Positions 44,698 to 51,588 of a stretch of DNA of 64,000 bases are shown in pieces. Source of the DNA: a halophilic archaeon (GTDB taxonomy: Archaea > Halobacteriota > Halobacteria > Halobacteriales > Haladaptataceae); the NCBI GenBank assembly GCA_003298465.1, contig QNGA01000004.1, positions 62,001 to 126,000 on the forward strand, given 5' to 3'. Made by a program: the position numbers and the translations under genes. Positions within the stretch are counted from its first letter, which is position 1; each line of letters starts with the position of its first letter. The notes below the pieces were generated by a model. The model was not told the DNA's origin and searched no databases. It saw only the letters and a program-made list of their open reading frames with translations.

Positions 44698-47085
44698 GTG
44701 CAACCGACATCGGAACCGGCAGCCGTGGTTGTACTCGCGCTGGTCGCGCTCCCGTTCGCGGCGGCGGCGGTGACGCCGCTCGTCTACCGCGTTCTCGGCG
44801 AGCGCACCGCCTACTACGCGGCGGCGGTGGCGCTGGCCTGCTTCGGGCTGGTCGCCAGCCAGTACGGTACCCACGGGTCGGTCTCGTTCGACTGGATTCC
44901 CGCGCTCGGCGTCTCCCTGCGGTTCTACGTCGACGGCCTGTCGCTGCTCATCGGCTTCCTGGCCAGCGGCGTCGGCGTACTCATCCTCACCTACTCCAGG
45001 GGGTACATGCACGACGAACCGGGCAAGGCGAAGTACTACACCGCGCTCCTGGCGTTCATGGGGTCGATGCTCGGCGTCGCGTTCGCCGCCGACCTCGTCG
45101 CGCTGTTCGTCTTCTGGGAGCTGACGAGCCTGTCGTCGTTCATCCTCATCGGCCACTACAGCGACCGGGCGTCCTCGCAGTACGCCGCCCGGAAGTCGAT
45201 GCTCATCACCGTCTCCGGCGGCCTGTTCATGCTCGTCGGCTTCCTGCTGCTCGCGAACGTGACGGGCACGTTCGACCTGGCGTGGATCGTGAACCACCCC
45301 GAGCAGGTGCGCGAGTCGCTCCACTCGGCCGGGCTGTTCGTCCCCGTGCTCGGTCTGGTCGCCATCGGCGCGGCGGCCAAGTCCGCGCAGGTGCCGCTCC
45401 ACGTCTGGCTGCCGAACGCGATGGAGGCCCCGACGCCCGTCTCGGCGTTCCTCCACTCCGCGACGATGGTGAAAGCCGGCGTCTACCTCGTCGGTCGCTT
45501 CCGGCCCGTCTTCCTGCCGGAGGGCGTCCACGGGATTCCGGAGTGGTCCGCGGTCTTCACCGTGCTCGGCCTCGCGACGATGACGATAGCCGCCGTCCTC
45601 GCCGTCGCCGCCACCGACATCAAGGAACTGCTGGCGTACTCGACGGCGAGCCACCTCGGCCTCATCGTCGCCGGGTTCGGGTTCGCCTCCGACCTCGGTG
45701 CGGAGACGGGCGCCTTCCACATCCTCAACCACGCGTTGTTCAAGGCCGCGCTGTTCCTCGTCGCCGGCATCATCGCCCACGAGGCCGGCACCCGGAAGAT
45801 AGCCGAACTCGGCGGCCTCTGGGACGACCTGCCCGTGACCGGCGCCATCACGGTCGTCGCCGCGCTCGGGATGGCCGGCGTCCCGCCGTTCAACGGCTTC
45901 TACTCCAAGGAGTTCCTGTTCGAGGCGGCCTACGAGGCCGCGGCGGCGCAGGGCGGGCTGGCGTGGCTCTACCCCGTCGTCGCCGTCTTCGGGAGCGTCT
46001 TCACCTTCCTCTACTCGATCCGGTTCCTGATGCTGTTCTTCGGCGAGAAGCCCGACCGGCTCCACGTCCACAGTCCACCGAAGGCGATGCTCGTCCCGCC
46101 GGCGATTCTCGGCGTGCTCGCGGCGCTCGTCGGCCTCGGTGGCGTCACCGCGACGTTCGGCGCGGCGCCCGCGCCGCTCGACCACTTCGTCGCGGAGGTG
46201 ATGACCAGCGTCTCGCCGCCGGGAACCGAGATACACTTCGAGTACTACCTCCCCGACCACGTCACGCCGCCGGTGCTCATGAGCGCGGTGACCATCGCGG
46301 TCGGCGCGGCGGCCTACCCGTTCTACGACCGCCTGCACGACGGCGTCAACCGCCTGCTGTCGGTCGACCCGCTCCGAGCGAACTGGTGGTACGACGGCAC
46401 CGTGGACGGGCTGAACGAGGCGAGTGCGACCGCCGTCCCCCGGATCCAGACCGGTCTGCTCCGGACGTACGCGACCTGGACGCTGGCGGGCGTCGTCGCG
46501 CTCGCGCTCGGCGGCTACCTCGCCGCGAGCGTCGCGCTGCCGGCGTTCGAGTTCGCGCCGGGCATGACGATACCGCTCGCGCTCGTGCTCGGCGTCGCCG
46601 TCGTCGGTGCGGCGGCGGTCGCCCTCGCGCCCTCCCACGTCGCGGGCGTTCTCACCCTCTCCATCCTCGGGTTCATGGTCGCCATCTTCTACGTGCTGGC
46701 GGACGCGCCGGACCTCGCGCTCACCCAGCTCGTCGTCGAGACGCTGACGCTGGTCATCTTCCTGCTCGTGCTCGACCGCCTGCCGGCGTTCTACGGCGAA
46801 CTGAAGCGAGCCAGGGCGGTCAGGGACGGCGCGCTCTCGCTCGCGGTCGGCGCGACGGTGGCCGTCACCGTGCTCGTCTCGACGGCCGCCCAGCCCGACC
46901 TCATCGCGTCGTACTTCGCCGCCCCGCACAACACCGTCGACGTGGCCGGTGGCCACAACATCGTCAACGTCATCCTGGTGGACTACCGAGCGTTCGACAC
47001 GATGGGCGAGATATCGGTCGTGGCGATGGCCGCCCTCTCGGTGCTGACCCTCGTCGCCATGCGGGAACGAGGTGAGACGCAGTGA
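44698..47085 (+). CDS. mrpA: Mrp antiporter subunit A
   Basis: 795 aa from a GTG start 25-34 nt after ACTGTTAAGT (44664-44673). Residues about 1-500 are the NuoL/ND5-like proton channel with the family Glu in FWELTSLSSFILIGHY and Lys in SATMVKAGVYLVGRF. The C-terminal part (from about 600) is the MrpA-specific extension with LALTQLVVETLTLVIFLL (DUF4040 region). Full-length MrpA, not the truncated form. First gene of a seven-gene operon; its stop overlaps mrpB (GTGA). Confidence 0.95.
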   Translation: MQPTSEPAAVVVLALVALPFAAAAVTPLVYRVLGERTAYYAAAVALACFGLVASQYGTHGSVSFDWIPALGVSLRFYVDGLSLLIGFLASGVGVLILTYSRGYMHDEPGKAKYYTALLAFMGSMLGVAFAADLVALFVFWELTSLSSFILIGHYSDRASSQYAARKSMLITVSGGLFMLVGFLLLANVTGTFDLAWIVNHPEQVRESLHSAGLFVPVLGLVAIGAAAKSAQVPLHVWLPNAMEAPTPVSAFLHSATMVKAGVYLVGRFRPVFLPEGVHGIPEWSAVFTVLGLATMTIAAVLAVAATDIKELLAYSTASHLGLIVAGFGFASDLGAETGAFHILNHALFKAALFLVAGIIAHEAGTRKIAELGGLWDDLPVTGAITVVAALGMAGVPPFNGFYSKEFLFEAAYEAAAAQGGLAWLYPVVAVFGSVFTFLYSIRFLMLFFGEKPDRLHVHSPPKAMLVPPAILGVLAALVGLGGVTATFGAAPAPLDHFVAEVMTSVSPPGTEIHFEYYLPDHVTPPVLMSAVTIAVGAAAYPFYDRLHDGVNRLLSVDPLRANWWYDGTVDGLNEASATAVPRIQTGLLRTYATWTLAGVVALALGGYLAASVALPAFEFAPGMTIPLALVLGVAVVGAAAVALAPSHVAGVLTLSILGFMVAIFYVLADAPDLALTQLVVETLTLVIFLLVLDRLPAFYGELKRARAVRDGALSLAVGATVAVTVLVSTAAQPDLIASYFAAPHNTVDVAGGHNIVNVILVDYRAFDTMGEISVVAMAALSVLTLVAMRERGETQ

Positions 47086-47546
47086 CGACGGTCATCTCGC
47101 GCACCGTCACGCGCACGGTGGTGCCGATAATCCTCGTCACCGCCATCGCGCTGATGCTCCAGGGACACAACCTCCCCGGCGGCGGCTTCATCGCGGGCGT
47201 GCTGACGACGACGGCGTTCGCCCTCATCTACATCGTCTACGGGCTGAACTACCTGGAGGAGGAACTGTTCGACAGGGTCGTCCGCGGACCCATCGAACAC
47301 CTCCAGCACGGCATCGTCGAGAACTACCGCGCGCTGTTCGCCGTCGGCCTCGCGCTGGCGGCGGGGAGCGGCATCGTCGCCGTCGCGTTCGGCGACGCGT
47401 TCCTCTACCAGACGTTCTGGGTGTTGCATCACGTCCCTATCTACGGCGAACTGCACGTCGCCAGCGCGCTGGCGTTCGACACGGGGGTCTACCTCGTCGT
47501 CGTCGGGGCGCTCCTGACCATCCTCTCGGTGGTGGGAGCCGAATGA
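47082..47546 (+). CDS. mrpB: Mrp antiporter subunit B
   Basis: 154 aa, MnhB domain. VVPIILVTAIALMLQGHNLPGGGFIAGVL is the family hallmark (LPGGGF). Four TM segments. It sits against MrpA in the hetero-oligomeric Na+(K+)/H+ antiporter. GTG start and TGA stop overlap the neighbours. Confidence 0.93.
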   Translation: MTTVISRTVTRTVVPIILVTAIALMLQGHNLPGGGFIAGVLTTTAFALIYIVYGLNYLEEELFDRVVRGPIEHLQHGIVENYRALFAVGLALAAGSGIVAVAFGDAFLYQTFWVLHHVPIYGELHVASALAFDTGVYLVVVGALLTILSVVGAE

Positions 47547-47896
47547 CCCAGCTCGTCCTCGCCGGCGTCATCGGCGCGCTGTTCGCGCTCGGGACGTTCC
47601 TCGTCCTGCGCCGGGACGTCGTCCGGGTCGTCTGGGGCGTCGTCATCATCAGCCAGGCGGCGAACGTCTACCTCGTGACGATGGGCGGTCTCGGCGGGGG
47701 CGTCCCGTTCCTGCCGGACTCGCACGGCGGCGGTCACGGCGGAGCGGTGAACGTCACCGACCCGCTCGTCCAGGCGCTCGTGCTGACCGCCATCGTCATC
47801 AGCTTCGGGACGACGGCGTTCGCGCTCGTGCTGTCGTACCGCGTCTACGAGGAACACGGCACCATCGACATGAACGAACTGGGTGATTCGGCATGA
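47543..47896 (+). CDS. mrpC: Mrp antiporter subunit C
   Basis: 117 aa, NuoK-like three-TM protein: VRVVWGVVIISQAANVYLVTMGG carries the TM2 region and DPLVQALVLTAIVISFGTTA the TM3 signature. A His/Gly-rich loop (SHGGGHGGAVN) lies between. Starts on an ATGA overlap with mrpB, ends overlapping mrpD. Confidence 0.93.
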   Translation: MTQLVLAGVIGALFALGTFLVLRRDVVRVVWGVVIISQAANVYLVTMGGLGGGVPFLPDSHGGGHGGAVNVTDPLVQALVLTAIVISFGTTAFALVLSYRVYEEHGTIDMNELGDSA

Positions 47897-49476
47897 ACCA
47901 ACTCGTCGTCGCGCCGCTGGTCGTGGCGCTCGTGACGGCCATCGGAACGCTGCTCGTGCGCAAACTCCCCCGCCTCCAGCGCGGGGTTAGCCTGCTCGGC
48001 GGCGTCGGGTACGCCGTCGCTGTCGCGCTGCTGTGGGGCGAAGTCGACCCCCTCGGCGCGGCCGAGACGATACCGTACCAGCTCTCGGGCTGGCCGGCGC
48101 CGTACGGCATCTCCATCGTCGCCGACCCGCTGTCGGCGTTCATGCTCGCGCTGGCGGCGACCGTGTCGCTCGCCGCGCTCGCGTTCTCCGTCCAGTACGT
48201 CGACGCGTTCGGCCAGCGGCTCTCGTACCATCCGCTGTACCACTTCATGGTGGTCGGCGTCACCGGCTCGTTCCTCACCGGCGACGTGTTCAACCTGTTC
48301 GTCTGGTTCGAGGTGATGCTGATGTCGAGCTACGTGCTCGTCGTCTTCTACTCCGGGCCGGAACACACTCGCGCCGCGCTCCACTACGTCGTCCTCAACC
48401 TCGTCGGCAGCGCCGTCATGCTCCTGGCCATCGGGGGACTCTACTCCACGGTCGGCACGCTGAACATGGCCGACCTCGCGCGACGACTCGCGGCTCCCGC
48501 CCAGTACGGCGTCGACACGCTTCCCGTCCTCGGCCTGTCGGCGCTCCTCTTCGCGGTCTTCGCGCTCAAGGCCGGCCTCGTTCCGTTCCAGTTCTGGGTG
48601 CCGGCGGCGTACCGCGCCGCTCCCGCGCCGGTGTCCGCGATGCTCGCGGGCGTCGTGAAGAAGGTCGGCATCTACGCCATCGTTCGACTGTACTTCACCG
48701 TCTTCTCGGCGCTGTCGCTACCGGCCCTCTCGCTGCCCGGACTCGCCGACCCGGTCGGGGTTCCCTCGGCGCTCGCGTTCTTCGGCCCCGTCCTGTTCGT
48801 CATGGCGGCCGCGAGCATCCTCGTCGGGGGTCTCGGCGCGGTGAGCCGCGCCGACGTGGACGGCCTGCTGGCGTACTCGTCCATCGGCCAGGTCGGGTTC
48901 ATCGTCCTGCCGCTGGCCGTCGGCGCGACCGTCCCGGAAGTGCGCGTGCTGGGCGTCACGGCGGCGCTCGTCTACGCGCTCAACCACGCGCTGGCGAAGG
49001 GCCTGCTCTTCCTCGTCTCCGGGTCGGTGTACTCCGCGGCGGGGACGATACGGTTCGACGAGCTCGGGGGGCTGACCCGCGAGAACCCCGTGCTCTCCGG
49101 CACCTTCTTCGTCGGCGCGCTGTCGCTCATCGGCATCCCGCCGCTGTCGGGCTTCTTCGGAAAGCTGCTCGTGTTCGACGTGGCGGGGCAGGCCCGGGCG
49201 ACGGCGGCGGTCGCGCTGGCGCTCGTCGGCGCGATGCTCACCATCGCGTACTTCTCGCTGGCGTGGAACCGCGGCTTCTGGGGGTCGAAGAGCCTGGCGG
49301 TCAGACACGGCAACCCGGCGACGGGCGTCGCCGTCGCCGTCGCGATGGCGGCCGTCGTCGTCGTGGTCGGCGTCGGGTTCGACCCGGTCTTCCGCGCGGC
49401 CGAGGCGGCGGCGAACGCCGCCGTCGACCGCCAGGGCTACGTCCAGGCCGTCGGTCCGGGAGGTGGGCACGCGTGA
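47893..49476 (+). CDS. mrpD: Mrp antiporter subunit D
   Basis: 527 aa, NuoM/N-like channel with about fourteen TM segments. FNLFVWFEVMLMSSYVLVVF holds the key Glu, AVFALKAGLVPFQFWVP the Lys, MLAGVVKKVGIYAIVRLY the second Lys and ALNHALAKGLLFLVSG the later HK motif. All needed charged residues are present, consistent with an active ion-translocating subunit. Coupled by overlaps to mrpC and mrpE. Confidence 0.95.
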   Translation: MNQLVVAPLVVALVTAIGTLLVRKLPRLQRGVSLLGGVGYAVAVALLWGEVDPLGAAETIPYQLSGWPAPYGISIVADPLSAFMLALAATVSLAALAFSVQYVDAFGQRLSYHPLYHFMVVGVTGSFLTGDVFNLFVWFEVMLMSSYVLVVFYSGPEHTRAALHYVVLNLVGSAVMLLAIGGLYSTVGTLNMADLARRLAAPAQYGVDTLPVLGLSALLFAVFALKAGLVPFQFWVPAAYRAAPAPVSAMLAGVVKKVGIYAIVRLYFTVFSALSLPALSLPGLADPVGVPSALAFFGPVLFVMAAASILVGGLGAVSRADVDGLLAYSSIGQVGFIVLPLAVGATVPEVRVLGVTAALVYALNHALAKGLLFLVSGSVYSAAGTIRFDELGGLTRENPVLSGTFFVGALSLIGIPPLSGFFGKLLVFDVAGQARATAAVALALVGAMLTIAYFSLAWNRGFWGSKSLAVRHGNPATGVAVAVAMAAVVVVVGVGFDPVFRAAEAAANAAVDRQGYVQAVGPGGGHA

Positions 49477-50099
49477 GGGTCCGCAAGTGGCCGGTCGTCG
49501 GCGTCGTCCTCGCCCTGCTGTGGCTGTTCGTCCGCGGCGTCGACGGCCTCGACACCGTGGTCGGCGAGTTCCTCATCGGTCTCGCCGTCGGCCTCCCCAT
49601 CGCCTTCGCCTTCCGTCGGTTCTACACGCGGGAGACCGAACTCGGACGGAACCTCCGGGCGGCGCCGTACGCCGCGCTGTACGTCGCCGTCTTCCTGAAG
49701 GAACTCGCGACGGCGAACGTCGACGTGGCGTACCGCGTGCTCGCTCCCGGGATGCCGATTCGTCCCGGCGTCGTCGTCGTCCCGCTGCGCGTCGAGACGG
49801 ACGGCGCGATAACCACCATCGCCAACAGCATCACGCTCACGCCGGGAACGCTGACCATGGATTACGACGAGGAGACCAACGTGCTCTACGTGCACAGCAT
49901 CGACGCCCGCGACCGACAGTCCATCGTCGACCCCATCCGGACGTGGGAGGACTACGCCCTCGTCCTCTTCGACGAGGAGAGCAAACCCCGCGACCCGGTT
50001 CCGGAGATGCCCGCCCGCTATCGCGGTCAGGGGGCGGACGAGCGCGAGCCACGTCGCGTCGAACGACGAAACGACGGGGGTGAGCGCAATGCGAAGTGA
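49473..50099 (+). CDS. mrpE: Mrp antiporter subunit E
   Basis: 208 aa from a GTG overlapping the mrpD stop. MnhE domain: two N-terminal TM segments, then FLKELATANVDVAYRVL and NSITLTPGTLTMDYDEETNVLYVH (the TPGT motif). The last 40 residues are a charged tail (RYRGQGADEREPRRVERRND) ending inside the first copy of the junction repeat. Acts in assembly and stability of the complex. Confidence 0.92.
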   Translation: MRVRKWPVVGVVLALLWLFVRGVDGLDTVVGEFLIGLAVGLPIAFAFRRFYTRETELGRNLRAAPYAALYVAVFLKELATANVDVAYRVLAPGMPIRPGVVVVPLRVETDGAITTIANSITLTPGTLTMDYDEETNVLYVHSIDARDRQSIVDPIRTWEDYALVLFDEESKPRDPVPEMPARYRGQGADEREPRRVERRNDGGERNAK

Positions 50100-50199
50100 G
50101 CGCTATTCACGTCGCCGTCGAACGGCTGCGACGGAGGTGAGCGCGATGCGAAGTGAGCGCGAGCCGCGTCGTGCGGGAGCGCGGAACGACGGAGGTGAG
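50074..50199 (+). repeat. 57-58-bp tandem duplication at the mrpE/mrpF junction
   Basis: A 30-bp block (50074-50103) recurs at 50131-50160 with 28 of 30 bases identical, and its first 11 bases, ACGGAGGTGAG, again at 50189-50199. Periods are 57 and 58 bp. Each copy supplies a GGAGGTGA-like ribosome binding site; the third serves mrpF. Confidence 0.8.
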
Positions 50200-50214
50200 A
50201 AGCGTGGCGTCTGA
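50089..50214 (+). CDS. Arg-rich micro-ORF bridging mrpE and mrpF
   Basis: 41 codons. The ATG overlaps the last codons of mrpE, the stop TGA (50212-50214) lies just past the mrpF GTG (50204). The peptide carries MRSER twice (residues 1 and 20) because the 57-bp repeat keeps the frame. It has its own GGGGGTGA site 5-8 nt upstream. It may only be a coupling device restoring ribosome flow across the duplicated junction; a functional peptide is unproven. Confidence 0.35.
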   Translation: MRSERYSRRRRTAATEVSAMRSEREPRRAGARNDGGEKRGV

Positions 50215-50491
50215 CCCGCAACTCCTCGGTCTCGTCGTGAACGGGGGCCTGATTCTGGCCAGCGCGCTCACGCTGCTGGCCGGCTATCGGGTCATCCGCG
50301 GGCCGACGGTCCCTGACCGGGTCGTCGCGCTCGACACCATCGCGACGAACGTCGTCGCCATCGCGGTCCTGTTCGCGCTCCAGACGGGCGAGGGCCTGTT
50401 CGTCACGGTGAGCCTCGTGCTCGCTATCATCGGGTTCATCAGCACCATCGCGGTCAGCCAGTACGTCATCGAGGGGGACATCATCAAATGA
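50204..50491 (+). CDS. mrpF: Mrp antiporter subunit F
   Basis: 95 aa from the GTG 5 nt after GGAGGTGA (50191-50198), a clear Shine-Dalgarno that decides the start over the longer ORF from 50153. MrpF family: three TM segments, GYRVIRGPTVPDRVVALDTIATNVVA is the conserved RGPT-x-PDR-x-x-ALD motif. Stop overlaps mrpG (ATGA). Confidence 0.92.
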   Translation: MASDPQLLGLVVNGGLILASALTLLAGYRVIRGPTVPDRVVALDTIATNVVAIAVLFALQTGEGLFVTVSLVLAIIGFISTIAVSQYVIEGDIIK

Positions 50492-50811
50492 ATCTCCAGC
50501 ACATCGTCGTCGTCGCGCTCGTCGTCGTCGGGAGCTTCTTCCTCACGGTCGGTACCATCGGCCTCCTGCGACTCCCCGACGTGTACAACCGGTTGCACGC
50601 CACCAGCAAGTCCACCACGCTCGGGGCGGCCTCGCTCTTCCTGGCGGGGTTCGTCTACTACGGCGGTGCGGGGGCGGGCCTGACCTCGCTCGTCGGCATC
50701 GCCTTCCTGTTCCTCACCGCGCCGACCGGCGCGCACATGATATCGCGGTCCGCCCACCGGATGGGCATCGAGTTCCACGGCCAGAACGCCGAGTGGCCCG
50801 AGGAGGAGTAG
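50488..50811 (+). CDS. mrpG: Mrp antiporter subunit G
   Basis: 107 aa, MnhG/PhaG family: TIGLLRLPDVYNRLHATSKS is the signature after TM1, then two more TM segments and FLTAPTGAHMISRSAHRMG. Last gene of the complete mrpABCDEFG operon. Confidence 0.94.
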   Translation: MNLQHIVVVALVVVGSFFLTVGTIGLLRLPDVYNRLHATSKSTTLGAASLFLAGFVYYGGAGAGLTSLVGIAFLFLTAPTGAHMISRSAHRMGIEFHGQNAEWPEEE

Positions 50812-50898
50812 CGGCGCGAACGGTCGCCCGCCCGGTTTCGACGTGCCGACGCGCGGGGCCAGCACACTTACGCACGCCCGTCGCGTGAGTTCGTGACC

Positions 50899-51186
50899 AT
50901 GGCATCGTTCACCGAAACGCTGGACGAACTCCTTCCGGGCCACGACCTCACGATAACGCTCGACGACGGAACGACGATGGAGGGACGCGCCAGTCCGGTC
51001 CGCTACGTTCCCGACGACCGGTTCCGCATCGAGATCGACCCCGCGGACGAGTCCATCCGCCGCTGCGAGGTCAGTTCCGAGTACGTCGACGGTTCGTGGG
51101 AGCCCCCGCAGGTTCGCCACTACGCCCTCGGGGACGACGACTGGACGGTCGTCGGCGAGGCAGAGAACCTGCAGATAAGCCGGTAG
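50899..51186 (+). CDS. Small conserved-type haloarchaeal protein, unknown function
   Basis: 95 aa from the ATG at 50899 (a GTG two codons earlier is also possible). Acidic, beta-rich: LPGHDLTITLDDGTTMEGRA, FRIEIDPADESIRRCEVSSE, YALGDDDWTVVGEAENLQIS. The opening resembles an Sm/PH-like barrel strand pattern (D-G-T-x-x-x-G), but I cannot assign a family. Convergent with the Nudix gene, stops 0 nt apart. Confidence 0.7.
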   Translation: MASFTETLDELLPGHDLTITLDDGTTMEGRASPVRYVPDDRFRIEIDPADESIRRCEVSSEYVDGSWEPPQVRHYALGDDDWTVVGEAENLQISR

Positions 51187-51588
51187 TCAGCGTCCGTCGA
51201 TCTCGGCCGCGCGCTCGACCCCGATTCGCTGGGCCTCGTTCAGGCGTTCGTCCGTCGCGCTCGGCGCGCACCACACGGCCTCTACGTGCTCGTTGCTGAG
51301 CGTCACGCCCCGCGATTCGACGTGACACCGGTAGACGACGGAGTATCGCCCGTCGTCGTCGTGGTTCTGCCACGCGGCCGTGTACACCGGCCACCCCACC
51401 TCCGCGTCCAGCCCCGTCTCCTCCCGTATCTCGCGGCGGAGCGCGTCCTCGGTCACCTCGCCGCGTTCGATGCGACCGCCGGGGAGTTCCCAGCTCTCGT
51501 CGTTCGTCCGGAGCACGAGCACGTCGCCCTGCGGTTCGAACAGCGCCGCTTTCTGGCTGATGGTCGCCCGGAGATGCGGGTCGGTCAT
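51187..51588 (-). CDS. Nudix hydrolase
   Basis: 133 aa. Complete Nudix box: LPGGRIERGEVTEDALRREI followed by REETGLDAEVG, all acidic metal ligands present. LFEPQGDVLVLRTNDESWE precedes it. Hydrolyses a nucleoside diphosphate linked to another moiety; exact substrate unknown. The ATG overlaps the mutS stop, so it is translated with mutS; a house-cleaning role on damaged nucleotides would fit, but is inference. Confidence 0.9.
   Translation of the reverse strand: MTDPHLRATISQKAALFEPQGDVLVLRTNDESWELPGGRIERGEVTEDALRREIREETGLDAEVGWPVYTAAWQNHDDDGRYSVVYRCHVESRGVTLSNEHVEAVWCAPSATDERLNEAQRIGVERAAEIDGR

Noticed and set aside
44686..46956. Open frame of 756 codons antisense to mrpA
   Set aside because: Low-complexity Arg/Glu/Asp/His composition, the usual product of reading the opposite strand of a membrane protein gene in GC-rich DNA.
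50074..50199. Short direct repeats read as a CRISPR-like array
   Set aside because: Only two full copies and one partial, the spacers are not unique sequences of similar length, and there are no cas genes; it is a junction duplication.
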